Positions 39,029 to 47,277 of a DNA stretch of 64,000 bases are shown one piece after another. The DNA comes from Janibacter terrae NBRC 107853. Lineage in GTDB: Bacteria; Actinomycetota; Actinomycetes; Actinomycetales; Dermatophilaceae. Location of the stretch: positions 744,001 through 808,000 of the forward strand of contig NZ_BCUV01000007.1 of the NCBI RefSeq assembly GCF_001591405.1. Reading direction: 5' to 3'. A program made the translations under genes and the position numbers. Numbering within the stretch: position 1 is the first letter of the stretch; every line of letters begins with the position of its first letter. Under the pieces are notes generated by a model. It ran no database searches. It was not told the origin of the DNA and saw only the letters and a list, made by a program, of their open reading frames with translations.

Positions 39029-40647
39029 GCACCTCCCCCGCCCCCTACAAGCTGAGCCCGCAGGACCAGCGCGTCTTCATCGGGCTCATGCTCGGCATGC
39101 TCGTCGCCTCCGTGAGCCAGACCATCGTCGGGCCCGCGCTGCCGCGCATCGTCTCCGAGCTCGGCGGCATGGAGCACTACAGCTGGGTCGCCACCGCGGC
39201 CATGCTCGTCTCCGCCGTCACCGTGCCCATCGTCGGCAAGTTCTCCGACCTCTACGGCCGCCGCGAGTTCTACCTCGCCGGCATCGTCGTCTTCATGGTC
39301 GGCTCGGTCATCGCCGGGTTCTCCCAGAGCTTCTGGATGCTCGTCGCCGGTCGCGCCGTCCAGGGCCTCGGCATGGGCACGCTCATGCCGCTGTCGCAGA
39401 CGATCATCGGCGACATCATCCCGCCGCGTCAGCGCGGGAAGTACCAGGGCCTCATGGGCGCGGTCTTCGGCGTCACCTCCGTCGCCGGCCCGCTGCTCGG
39501 CGGCGTCATCACCGACCACCTCGGCTGGCGCTGGCTCTTCTTCGCCTCCCTGCCGATCGGCCTGGTCGCGCTGGTCTTCATCGCCAAGTTCCTCCACGTC
39601 CCGCACACCCCGCGCCGCGCGCCGATCGACTACCTCGGCATCGCGACGCTCTCGACCGGCCTCGTGGCACTGCTGCTCGCCGTCTCCTTCGGCGGGTCGA
39701 GCTGGGCCTGGGGCTCGAGCCAGTCGCTCGGCCTGTTCGCCCTGAGCGCCGTCGCCCTCGTCGCCTTCGTCGTCGTGGAGCGCAAGGCCGTCGAGCCGGT
39801 GCTGCCGCTGCGCCTCTTCGCCAACCGCACGATCAGCCTGAGCCTCGTCGCGGCCTTCGGCATCTCGATGGTCATGTTCGGCGCGATCATCTACATCCCG
39901 GTCTTCGCCCAGGGCGTCATCGGCGTCAACGCGACCAACTCCGGGCTGATCCTCATGCCGCTCATGCTCGGCTTCATCGTCTGCGGCATCGTCACCGGGA
40001 TGCTCATCACCCGCACGGGGCGCTACCTGCCCTTCATGCTCACCGGCATCGTGGTCATGGCCGCCGGCGTCCTCATGCTGACCCGCCTGGACCACACCGC
40101 GACGAGCCTGGAGCTCACCGGCTCGATGGTCGTCCTCGGTATCGGGCTCGGCATGGCGATGCAGCAGTTCACCCTCGTCGTGCAGAACTCCGTCTCCCGC
40201 GCCGACATGGGTGTCGCCACGTCCTCGACGCAGTTCTTCCGCAACGTCGGCTCGACCGTCGGCATCGCGGTCTTCGGGACGGTGATGTCGAGCGGCCTGC
40301 AGGAGAGGATCGCGTCGCACCTGCCCGACGGCCTGCCGGCGGGCGCAGGCGCCCACATGGACGCCGGCGCGGTGCTCGACCCGAGCGCCCTGGCCACGCT
40401 GCCCCCGACCGTCGCCGAGGCCGTGCGCTGGGGCCTGGCGGAGAAGCTCAACGACGCCTTCATGCTCGGCCTGCCGATCCTCGCGGTCGTCTTCCTCGCC
40501 ACGCTCTTCATCCCCAACACGCCGCTGCGCGAGACCAACGAGGACCACCCGGTGGAGGACGCCGCCCAGCACACGCTGGACGCCTACGCCTCCGACGCGG
40601 GGGCCGTCGACGACGAGTCGCAGCTGGCTACCGCGCGCCGCCCCTGA
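39025..40647 (+). CDS. MFS multidrug exporter, DHA2 family
   Basis: 540 residues with 14 hydrophobic segments. Motif A is VGKFSDLYGRREFYLAG and motif C region is FGVTSVAGPLLGGVITDHLGWRWLFFASLPIG. The C-terminal tail is acidic (NEDHPVEDAAQHTLDAYASDAGAVDDE). The likely start is TTG at 39025, overlapping the marR stop (TTGA), with GGAAGGA upstream; the next in-frame Met is at residue 25 or later and would cut off the N-terminal cytoplasmic segment. It exports compounds sensed by the MarR protein. Confidence 0.92.
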   Translation: MSTSPAPYKLSPQDQRVFIGLMLGMLVASVSQTIVGPALPRIVSELGGMEHYSWVATAAMLVSAVTVPIVGKFSDLYGRREFYLAGIVVFMVGSVIAGFSQSFWMLVAGRAVQGLGMGTLMPLSQTIIGDIIPPRQRGKYQGLMGAVFGVTSVAGPLLGGVITDHLGWRWLFFASLPIGLVALVFIAKFLHVPHTPRRAPIDYLGIATLSTGLVALLLAVSFGGSSWAWGSSQSLGLFALSAVALVAFVVVERKAVEPVLPLRLFANRTISLSLVAAFGISMVMFGAIIYIPVFAQGVIGVNATNSGLILMPLMLGFIVCGIVTGMLITRTGRYLPFMLTGIVVMAAGVLMLTRLDHTATSLELTGSMVVLGIGLGMAMQQFTLVVQNSVSRADMGVATSSTQFFRNVGSTVGIAVFGTVMSSGLQERIASHLPDGLPAGAGAHMDAGAVLDPSALATLPPTVAEAVRWGLAEKLNDAFMLGLPILAVVFLATLFIPNTPLRETNEDHPVEDAAQHTLDAYASDAGAVDDESQLATARRP

Positions 40648-40659
40648 CGCCCCCGGACC

Positions 40660-40709
40660 ACGCCCTTCGCCCCCACCCACCCGACCGGGTGACGTGGGGG
40701 CGAAGGCGT
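40660..40709. terminator. Bidirectional hairpin terminator between MFS and beta-propeller genes
   Basis: Arms ACGCCCTTCGCCCCCAC (40660-40676) and GTGGGGGCGAAGGCGT (40694-40709) pair with one bulge, and an inner CACCC/GGGTG pair extends it. Both arms contain the over-represented CGAAGG motif. No T-run follows. Confidence 0.7.
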
Positions 40710-40719
40710 CGTCAGGTGG

Positions 40720-41829
40720 TCAGCGGGAGCGGCCGGCGAAGGGGGCGACCACGCCGATGCGCGAACCCTTCACGGCGCCGACCCACAGCTCCCCGCCGAC
40801 CTGGGTCGCGACGGTGGGCGCGCGGAAGCCCGCGGGGTCCCCGGACCAGACCGTGCGCACGTCCATCGTGCGCGGGTCCATCGCGTAGACGTCCAGACCG
40901 GTGGGGCAGTTGGCCAGGTCGTCGCGCTGGCAGGCCTGCACGTCCGCGACGGTGAAGTCCTGGCCCGTGACGAGCAGCTCGCCCGAGCGCGACCACCGCA
41001 GGTTGTCGGGCATGAGGTCGACGTCGGCGACCGCGCGGGTCGTCCCGGGCCGCGACCCCTCGAGCGGGATGCGGTGGATCCGGTTGCGCCCCCACTCGGC
41101 GACGTAGGCGCTCGACCCGTCCTGGCTCACGACGACGCCGTTGGGCCCGAAGGTGCTCGAGCCCGGGACCGTCGACCAGCCCGTGCCGGGCTCCCAGCGC
41201 TGGAGGCTGCCGGTCGCGGTGTCGCTGAAGATCTGGCTGAAGGGGTCGGAGAGCGTCGGGTCGAAGAAGTCGGTGGCCACCAGCCCGTCGCCCTGCGGCA
41301 GCGGCGCGACGCCGTTGGCGAAGGTGCCCGCGGGCATCTCGACGCAGCCGCGCCACGTGAGGCTGTCCGCGCGCGGGTCGAGGGTGAAGACCTCGATGGC
41401 CTCGCGCCCGCCGTGGTTGACGACGTAGACGTCGAAGGTCCCACCCTCGCCCCGCTCGGCGGCGATGCCGTGCGGTGACGCGAGGCTCGGGTCGGGCGGG
41501 CCGGGGCAGTCGCCGTAGAGCGCGCGGTCGTGGTCGACGCCCCACGTGCTGTCGGGCCAGATCTCGGTGGCCTCACGGGTGCGGCTGTCGATGGCGTACA
41601 GGTGGCCGACCGAGGAGTCGGACAGCGGGTCGGCGGCGAGCCCGCTCGCGAGCACGGTGTCGGTGCCCGGGAGGGTGACGAGGTCCTCGGGGCTCGCCGG
41701 ACCGTCGAAGAAGGACACGGCGGGCGAAGGGGGTCCCGCCGGGGCCGCGGTGGCCGTGGCGGCGGCGCCCAGCCCGCCGACCGCGACGACCGCGGTGGCG
41801 AGGAGGGCGAGTCTGGGGCGTGCTGTCAT
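40720..41829 (-). CDS. Secreted beta-propeller protein (SMP-30/arylesterase-like)
   Basis: 369 residues with a clear Sec signal peptide (MTARPRLALLATAVVAVGGLGAAATATAAPA). The mature part has propeller-like repeats: VDHDRALYG, LASPHGIAAERGEGGTFDVYVVNHGGREAIEVFTLD, TFANGVAPLPQGDGLVATDFFD, TFGPNGVVVSQDGSSAYVAEWGRNRIHRI, LMPDNLRWSRSGELLVTGQ. The PHG, FANG, FGPNG and MPDN motifs resemble the calcium-binding Asn loops of paraoxonase/arylesterase propellers. A secreted lactonase or esterase is possible. An AGGAGCG site precedes the ATG. Confidence 0.8.
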   Translation of the reverse strand: MTARPRLALLATAVVAVGGLGAAATATAAPAGPPSPAVSFFDGPASPEDLVTLPGTDTVLASGLAADPLSDSSVGHLYAIDSRTREATEIWPDSTWGVDHDRALYGDCPGPPDPSLASPHGIAAERGEGGTFDVYVVNHGGREAIEVFTLDPRADSLTWRGCVEMPAGTFANGVAPLPQGDGLVATDFFDPTLSDPFSQIFSDTATGSLQRWEPGTGWSTVPGSSTFGPNGVVVSQDGSSAYVAEWGRNRIHRIPLEGSRPGTTRAVADVDLMPDNLRWSRSGELLVTGQDFTVADVQACQRDDLANCPTGLDVYAMDPRTMDVRTVWSGDPAGFRAPTVATQVGGELWVGAVKGSRIGVVAPFAGRSR

Positions 41830-41902
41830 GTGTGGCGCTCCTGGTCACATCGGTGCAGGGACGCCACGGACGACGCGCACCGTCGGCCTGCGTCCTTGCA
41901 GA

Positions 41903-41928
41903 CTCCATGTAGCACTCGCTACATGGAG
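41903..41928. promoter_or_regulatory. Perfect inverted repeat upstream of secreted propeller gene
   Basis: 11-base arms CTCCATGTAGC and GCTACATGGAG around ACTC. It lies 74 bases before the minus-strand start at 41829, in a 171-base gap that otherwise shows nothing coding. Its form suits a TetR-type repressor; none is adjacent. Confidence 0.7.
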
Positions 41929-42000
41929 ATCGAGAGTGGCACGGATGCCGGCGTTCGGCAAGCGGTCGGCGGGTGGGTCGCCGTCGTCAGCGATCGCGAC

Positions 42001-42924
42001 TCAGGCCTGCGCGGAGAGCGGCAGCTGCCGGGCGCTGACGAACCTCCGCTCGCGCCCGTCGACCGGGTCCACGAGCTCCACGGTGCTGGCGAGGAGCTGG
42101 AGCGGTCGGGTGAAGTCGTCGACGGACACGTCGAGCACGTCGGGGTAGAGCGGGTCCCCCACGATCGGGATGCCGAGGTCGTGCAGGTGGAGCCGCAGCT
42201 GGTGGGTGCGTCCGGTCCGCGGCGTCAGCCGGTAGAGCGCGAGGTCGCCGGTGCGGGACTCGACCTCGACGAGGGTCTCCGCGTTGACCGGTGCGTCGGG
42301 GACGACCTGCGCCTGCCACACCCCGCGCTCCTTGCGGATGTGGTTGCTGACCGTGACGGGCAGGGCCAGGTCCTCGCGCCACGGGGCGAGCGCGAGATAG
42401 GTCTTGCGCACCCGTCGCTGCTCGAAGAGCGACTGGTACGGCCCCCGCCACCGTCGCTCCGTCGCCAGCATGAGGACGCCCGAGGTCACCCGGTCCAGAC
42501 GGTGCAGCGGGGAGAGCTCGGGCAGGCCGAGCTCGTCGCGCAGCCGGACCACCACGCTCTGCCGCACGTGCCGGCCGCGCGGGATGGTGGAGAGGAAGGG
42601 CGGCTTGTCCACGACGAGCAGCCGCTCGTCGCGGTGGAGGACCGTCAGCTCGCCGGGCACCTCGACCTCGTCGCGCAGGTCGCGGTGGAACCACACGAAG
42701 GTGTGCGGGCGGTAGACGTCCCCGGGCAGGACCGGGGTGGCGTCCTCGTAGACGAACCTCCCCGCGGCGAGCATCCCGTCCACGTCGACACCCTCGGGGG
42801 AGGTGCCCCGCAGCCAGGCCGACATCGTGGACCACGGCCGCGGACGACCGTGGTCGAGGTCGAGCGTGCGCACCCACGCGGCAGCGAGACCGTGGCGCGC
42901 AGGCAGGGGTGAACGTGGGGGCAC
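42001..42924 (-). CDS. RluA-family pseudouridine synthase
   Basis: 307 residues. The catalytic segment is LSPLHRLDRVTSGVLMLA with the invariant Asp after LHRL. RVRKTYLAL and PRTGRTHQLRLHLHDLGIPIVGDPLYP are the other family motifs. The roughly 90-residue N-terminal part is not a typical S4 domain. It should isomerise specific uridines in rRNA or tRNA. The GTG start lies 7 bases after TAGTCT on the minus strand, which also puts it next to the repeat array at 42952. Confidence 0.92.
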   Translation of the reverse strand: MPPRSPLPARHGLAAAWVRTLDLDHGRPRPWSTMSAWLRGTSPEGVDVDGMLAAGRFVYEDATPVLPGDVYRPHTFVWFHRDLRDEVEVPGELTVLHRDERLLVVDKPPFLSTIPRGRHVRQSVVVRLRDELGLPELSPLHRLDRVTSGVLMLATERRWRGPYQSLFEQRRVRKTYLALAPWREDLALPVTVSNHIRKERGVWQAQVVPDAPVNAETLVEVESRTGDLALYRLTPRTGRTHQLRLHLHDLGIPIVGDPLYPDVLDVSVDDFTRPLQLLASTVELVDPVDGRERRFVSARQLPLSAQA

Positions 42925-42931
42925 GCACGCG

Positions 42932-42937
42932 AGACTA
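42932..42937 (-). promoter_or_regulatory. -10 box of the pseudouridine synthase gene
   Basis: TAGTCT on the minus strand, 7 bases before the GTG at 42924. It decides the GTG start. Confidence 0.45.
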
Positions 42938-42951
42938 GACCGGCCCTTCGA

Positions 42952-43052
42952 GACGGTTGCTGCGCAACCTCCTCAGGGACCGGGGGGACGGTTGCTGCGC
43001 AACCTCCTCAGGGACCGGGGGGGACGGTTGCTGCGCAACCTCCTCAGGGACC
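42952..43052. repeat. CTTCGAGACG-led hairpin repeat array, G/C variant (three perfect units)
   Basis: Three identical 30-base units at 42952-42981, 42987-43016 and 43023-43052, separated by 5-6 G. Each starts GACGGTTGCTGCGCAACC and ends CTCAGGGACC; the GGTTGC/GCAACC stem differs from the 18511 array by paired changes. The CCTTCGAGACG lead is at 42945-42955. It lies in the divergent gap between the pseudouridine synthase and pirin genes. Confidence 0.85.
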
Positions 43053-43061
43053 ACGGAATGT

Positions 43062-43079
43062 TTGATTTTCAACTACTGT
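43062..43079 (+). promoter_or_regulatory. Possible promoter/operator of the pirin gene
   Basis: TTGA-TTT-TCAA (43062-43072) is an inverted repeat directly before TACTGT (43074-43079), a weak -10 candidate. A 35-base leader with a GAAGGAG site follows. It is similar in sequence to the repeat before the gene at 22016. Confidence 0.35.
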
Positions 43080-43114
43080 TGGACCAAGGGACCGCAACCC
43101 CGAAGGAGCACCCG

Positions 43115-44137
43115 ATGCCCGCCGTGACCGTCGACAACATCCTCACCCTCCCCCGCGTGACCCAGCCGCTGCCGGACACCGTCTCGCGCCCGGTGCTCTC
43201 GGTGAGCACGGCGCCCCAGAGCCACGAGGGCGAGGGCTTCCCCGTCCGCCGTGCCTTCGCCGGCGTCGACATGGCCCGCCTCGACCCCTTCATCCACATG
43301 GACCAGATGGGTGAGGTCGAGTACGCCCCCGGCGAGGCCCGCGGCACGAGCTGGCACCCGCACCGCGGCTTCGAGACCGTCACGTACATCATCGACGGCA
43401 CCTTCGCCCACGAGGACACCCACGGCGGTGGCGGCCTGATCACCGACGGCGACACCCAGTGGATGACCGCCGGGTCCGGCCTGCTGCACATCGAGGCCCC
43501 GCCGGAGGAGCTCGTCGTGAGCGGCGGGGTCTTCCACGGTCTGCAGCTGTGGGTCAACCTGCCGAGCCACCAGAAGATGGCCGACCCCCGCTACCAGGAC
43601 ATCCGCTCCGGCCAGGTCGGCCTGCTCTCCAGCCACGACGGCGGCACGCTGCTGCGCGTCATCGCCGGCGAGCTCGACGGCCACGAGGGGCCGGGCATCA
43701 CGACGACCCCGATCTCGATGATCCACACGACGATCGCGCCCGGCGCCCGGATGCACATCCCGTGGCGCGAGGACTTCAACGGTCTCGCCTACGTCCTGTC
43801 CGGACGGGGCGTCGTCGGCCCGGAGCGCCGACCGATCCGCGAGGGCCAGCTCGCCGTCTTCGGCGCCGGCGGTGCGCTCGAGATCGCCGCCGACGACAAC
43901 CAGGACTCGCGCAGCCCCTCGCTCGAGGTCGTGCTGCTCGGCGGCCGCCCGATCCGCGAGCCCGTCGCCGCGTACGGCCCCTTCGTCATGAACACCCGCG
44001 AGGAGCTCGTCACGGCCTTCGAGGACTTCCAGGCCGGGCGCCTCGGGGTCATCCCCAAGACGCCCAGGGTCCGCTCGGCGCTCGAGATCGCCGAGGCCAT
44101 GTCCCGGGGCGACCGCCCCGGTCACGACGTCCTCTGA
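43115..44137 (+). CDS. Pirin-family protein
   Basis: 340 residues, bicupin. The N-terminal cupin shows DPFIHMDQMGEVEYAPGEARGTSWHPHRGFETVTYIIDGTFAHEDTHGGGGLITDGDTQWMTAGSGLLHIE. The metal ligands of pirins (two His in HPHRGFET, a further His, and a Glu) are present. The C-terminal cupin follows with MHIPWREDFNGLAYVLSGRG. Bacterial pirins act as quercetinases or modulate metabolic enzymes. The length (340, against about 300) includes a C-terminal extension with TPRVRSALEIAEAM. A GAAGGAG site supports the start. Confidence 0.92.
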   Translation: MPAVTVDNILTLPRVTQPLPDTVSRPVLSVSTAPQSHEGEGFPVRRAFAGVDMARLDPFIHMDQMGEVEYAPGEARGTSWHPHRGFETVTYIIDGTFAHEDTHGGGGLITDGDTQWMTAGSGLLHIEAPPEELVVSGGVFHGLQLWVNLPSHQKMADPRYQDIRSGQVGLLSSHDGGTLLRVIAGELDGHEGPGITTTPISMIHTTIAPGARMHIPWREDFNGLAYVLSGRGVVGPERRPIREGQLAVFGAGGALEIAADDNQDSRSPSLEVVLLGGRPIREPVAAYGPFVMNTREELVTAFEDFQAGRLGVIPKTPRVRSALEIAEAMSRGDRPGHDVL

Positions 44138-44203
44138 GGGGAGCCCTCCCCCTTCGTCCCGCCGCGCCCGTGCACCACACTGGCGGGGACGAAGGGGGAT
44201 GAC

Positions 44204-45313
44204 GTGACCATCTCGAGGACGGGCCTGCGGGCCCTGGCGATCGCGCTGCTCGTGACGCTCGTGCAGGCCGTCGGCGTGGCCGCGCCCGCCGTGGCCTGCG
44301 CGTGCGGAGGCGTCGAGGCGCCGGAGGGCGAGAGCGTGTCCGTCAACGAGGAGTCGGCGGTCGTGCGGCACGACGGCGAGACGGAGGACATCGTCCTCAG
44401 CTTCGACATGTTCACCTCGGCCCAGGACGTCGCGCTCATCCTGCCCCTGCCGGCGAGGGCCGAGCTCGACCTCGCCGACGTCGACACCCTGGGCCAGCTG
44501 GCCCGGGCCACCCGCCCGGAGGTCGTCGAGCGCAAGGTGCTGCGCGGCCTGCAGCTCCCGGTGATCGGCGGCGCTCCGGCCGGCGAAGGCACCACGGCCG
44601 GAGCGCCGCCGAGCGTGCGCGTCCTGGAGCAGCGGGAGCTCGGACCCTTCACGGCCACCCAGCTGACGTCGACGTCCACGGGCACGCTGACGCAGTGGTT
44701 GCAGGACAACGGCTACCGCGTGCGTGACGAGGTCGTCGAGTCGACCCGCCCGTACCTGCGCGAGGGCTGGGTCATCGCCGCCATCCGCCTCACGGCGGGC
44801 CCGGACGCACCCCACGCCCTCGACGGCGAGCTCCAGCCGATCCGGGCGACCTTCCCCTCTCGCGAGATCGTCTACCCGATGCGGATGCAGGCGCAGGCCA
44901 TATCGGTCAGCACGCTGCGGGTCTACACCCTCACCGAGCACCGCACGGAGGTCGACTTCGGGGCGATCGAGCCCGAGGTCGCCTTCGCCGGACCGCTGCG
45001 TGCGGCCGATGTCCCGCGGGGCTCGACCCTGGCCGAGCTCACGCAGGGCGCCCCCTTCGTCACGCGGTTCGACGCGTACGTCCGGCCGGACGACGTCACG
45101 AGCGACATGACCCTCACCCGCTCCGCGACCGACCGGACCTACCGCCGGCAGACCCTCGTCGAGGTCGACTACCCCTGGTACCTCAGGGTGTTCGTGCCCT
45201 CGTGGGGGACCTTTTTCTTCTGGGTGGTGGTCCTGCCCGTCCTGGCCCTGCTCGTCGGGGTGCCGGCACTGGCCGTGCGCCTGGTCCGGGGACCGCGGTC
45301 CGCGCGGCGCTGA
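44204..45313 (+). CDS. DUF2330 membrane-anchored protein
   Basis: 369 residues. The N-terminal signal (LRALAIALLVTLVQAVGVAAPAVACACGG) is followed by the Cys pair CAC and a long extracytoplasmic domain with AVVRHDGETEDIVLSFDM and IYP-like motifs of DUF2330. One transmembrane helix lies near the C-terminus (FFFWVVVLPVLALLVGVPALAVRL), then a basic tail. The function of the family is unknown. It starts with GTG after AAGGGGG. It is convergent with rsgA, 7 bases between stops. Confidence 0.85.
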   Translation: MTISRTGLRALAIALLVTLVQAVGVAAPAVACACGGVEAPEGESVSVNEESAVVRHDGETEDIVLSFDMFTSAQDVALILPLPARAELDLADVDTLGQLARATRPEVVERKVLRGLQLPVIGGAPAGEGTTAGAPPSVRVLEQRELGPFTATQLTSTSTGTLTQWLQDNGYRVRDEVVESTRPYLREGWVIAAIRLTAGPDAPHALDGELQPIRATFPSREIVYPMRMQAQAISVSTLRVYTLTEHRTEVDFGAIEPEVAFAGPLRAADVPRGSTLAELTQGAPFVTRFDAYVRPDDVTSDMTLTRSATDRTYRRQTLVEVDYPWYLRVFVPSWGTFFFWVVVLPVLALLVGVPALAVRLVRGPRSARR

Positions 45314-45320
45314 GACCGGT

Positions 45321-46406
45321 TCAGCCGAAGGGGTCCTGCCCCCGCTTGAGCGCCGCCTGCGCCTTGCCCCCGCGACCGAGCGCGACCCACCGCTTGCGGG
45401 CGGCCGCCCGGGCGACGGGGTCGGTGCGCATGGCGATCCACTCGGCCTCGCGCTGCAGCTTCTGCCAGCTGTGCCAGCGCCGCTCGTCGAGCTCGCCGCC
45501 CTCCAGCGCGGCGCGCACCGCGCAGCCCGGCTCGGTCTCGTGCGCGCAGTCGGTGAAGCGGCAGGCGGCGATGAGCTCCTCGACGTCGGGGAAGGTGAGG
45601 GAGACCCCTTCGCCGTCCTCGTGCAGCCCGATCGAGCGCAGCCCGGGGGTGTCGATGAGCACGCCCCCGTCGGGGAGCAGGACGAGCTCGCGCGCGGTCG
45701 TCGTGTGGCGCCCCTTGCCGTCCTGCCGGGTGTCGCAGACGGCCTGGACCGGCTGCCCCGCGAGGACGTTGACGAGCGTCGACTTGCCCGCGCCGGACTG
45801 CCCGATGAGGGCGGTCGTGCCACCGGCGAGCGCCGCCGCGAGCTCGGGGACACCCTCGCCGGTCTCGGCGGAGACGACGAGCACGCCCACCCCGGGCGCC
45901 GCGGCCCGCACTTCGGCGACCGTGGCGTCGGGGTCGAAGGCGAGGTCGGCCTTGGTGAGCACGACGAGCGGATGCGCCCCGGACTCCCACGCGACGACGA
46001 GGTAGCGCTCGATCGTCGAGAGGTTGACCCGGGTCTCGAAGGGCACCGCCACGAGCACGTGGTCGAGGTTGGCGGCCATGACCTGCGCGTCGGACCGCTC
46101 GCCGGCGGTCTTGCGCACGATCGCGCTCCGCCGCGGCAGCACGGCGCGGACGACGTCACCGTCGGGACGGCGCTCGAGCCCGACCCAGTCGCCGGTCGTC
46201 GGCTGGTCCTCGAGGGCGCTGCCGGCGGGCAGGCGGACGAGCGCCGGCACGGCGCCGTCGGCGGTGTGCACGGTGACCCGGCCGCGGTCGACGCGGCCGA
46301 CGCGTCCCGGCACGAGGACGAAGGGGGCGCCCGTCGCCATCTCGTCGAGGGCAGCGGCGCTCCCTTCGTCCCAGCCGAGGGAGGTGAGTTCGGTGGAGTC
46401 CGTCAT
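45321..46406 (-). CDS. rsgA: Ribosome small-subunit-dependent GTPase A
   Basis: 361 residues. An OB-fold N-terminus is followed by the circularly permuted GTPase: G4 VVLTKADL, G5 VVSAETGEG, G1 LIGQSGAGKSTLVNVL, G2 near RHTTT, G3 LIDTPGLRSIG. The C-terminal zinc finger CRFTDCAHETEPGCAV is complete (Cys, Cys, His, Cys). It helps late maturation of the 30S subunit. The start ATG at 46406 is preferred over a TTG three codons upstream. Confidence 0.95.
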   Translation of the reverse strand: MTDSTELTSLGWDEGSAAALDEMATGAPFVLVPGRVGRVDRGRVTVHTADGAVPALVRLPAGSALEDQPTTGDWVGLERRPDGDVVRAVLPRRSAIVRKTAGERSDAQVMAANLDHVLVAVPFETRVNLSTIERYLVVAWESGAHPLVVLTKADLAFDPDATVAEVRAAAPGVGVLVVSAETGEGVPELAAALAGGTTALIGQSGAGKSTLVNVLAGQPVQAVCDTRQDGKGRHTTTARELVLLPDGGVLIDTPGLRSIGLHEDGEGVSLTFPDVEELIAACRFTDCAHETEPGCAVRAALEGGELDERRWHSWQKLQREAEWIAMRTDPVARAAARKRWVALGRGGKAQAALKRGQDPFG

Positions 46407-46479
46407 CCCGTCCAAGGTGGCACCGGGCCGCGGCGGGCGCCAGCGATTTACCGCCCGTGGCCGCCTCGGCGAGGAACCA

Positions 46480-46508
46480 TTGACAGATCAACTTCCTGCC
46501 GCGAGGAT
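46480..46508 (+). promoter_or_regulatory. Possible promoter of the nuclease gene
   Basis: -35 TTGACA (46480-46485) matches consensus exactly; 17 bases later GAGGAT (46503-46508) serves as a weak -10. It leaves about 85 bases of leader before the GTG at 46599. The rest of the 192-base gap shows no coding or repeat signal. Confidence 0.5.
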
Positions 46509-46598
46509 GCGCTCACGACCGACGGTGACCCCTCCCGCCGGTCCAGATCTCCTCCCTTCGCCACTCCTCGCCACACCCTCACCCCCGGAGCCCCTGCC

Positions 46599-47276
46599 GT
46601 GATCCGCCGTACCGCTGCCCTCGCTGCCGCTGCCCTCGTCCTGTCCGCCCCCGCCGCCACGGCCGCCCCAGCCGTACCCAAGGGCAGCTACGCCGCCAAG
46701 GTCGTGAGCGTCACCGACGGGGACACCATCCGCATCCGCTACCAGGGCCGCTCGACCCCGGTGCGCCTCATCGGCCTCGACGCCCCGGAGATCTCCCCCC
46801 GCGAGTGCTACGGCAGCCAGGCCACGTCCCGGATGGCGCAGCTGACCAAGGGCGGCACCGTCTACATCAGGACCGACGGCACCCAGGGCAACAAGGACAG
46901 GTACGGCCGGCTGCTGCGGCACGTCTACACCCCGGGCGGCACCTCGCTCGCGCTCACGATGATCAAGGGTGGCTACGCCCGCGAGTACACGTACAGCCGC
47001 GCCTACAAGGGCCAGTACTCGCACCGCCGGGCACAGTCCTCCGCCAAGGCCGCCGCGCGCGGTCTGTGGGGTGCGTGCGCCAGGCCGAAGCCCACCCCGA
47101 CCTCCACCTGCGTCGGCAAGATCAAGGGCAACATCTCCAGCAGCGGCGAGAAGATCTACCACGTGCCCGGCGGTCGCTACTACAGCGTGACCAAGATCGA
47201 CCTCGGCAAGGGCGAGCGCTGGTTCTGCACCGAGACCTCTGCCCGCAACGCCGGCTGGCGCAAGTCCAAGGTCTAG
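46599..47276 (+). CDS. Secreted thermonuclease-like protein with C-terminal sunset domain
   Basis: 225 residues. A Sec signal peptide (VIRRTAALAAAALVLSAPAATAAPA) precedes the SNase domain: AKVVSVTDGDTIRIRYQGRSTPVRLIGLDAPEISP, then GNKDRYGRLLRHVY and ARGLWG. Asp of DGDT, Arg and Glu residues of the active site are in place. The last 55 residues (CVGKIKGNISSSGEKIYHVPGGRYYSVTKIDLGKGERWFCTETSARNAGWRKSKV) match the small sunset domain of exported actinobacterial proteins. It should digest extracellular nucleic acid. GTG start with GGAG upstream. Confidence 0.9.
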   Translation: MIRRTAALAAAALVLSAPAATAAPAVPKGSYAAKVVSVTDGDTIRIRYQGRSTPVRLIGLDAPEISPRECYGSQATSRMAQLTKGGTVYIRTDGTQGNKDRYGRLLRHVYTPGGTSLALTMIKGGYAREYTYSRAYKGQYSHRRAQSSAKAAARGLWGACARPKPTPTSTCVGKIKGNISSSGEKIYHVPGGRYYSVTKIDLGKGERWFCTETSARNAGWRKSKV

Positions 47277-47277
47277 G

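Noticed and set aside
42952-43052. CRISPR array
   Set aside because: Three 30-base units are identical, but the spacers are 5-6 G and no cas genes are near. It is a tandem hairpin repeat.
43073-46159. Minus-strand open frame of 1028 codons
   Set aside because: It runs antisense through the pirin, DUF2330 and RsgA genes, all with clear family motifs. Its translation is low-complexity Arg/Pro/Asp-rich, as expected for an antisense shadow at high GC. Only the RsgA part, in another frame, is real.
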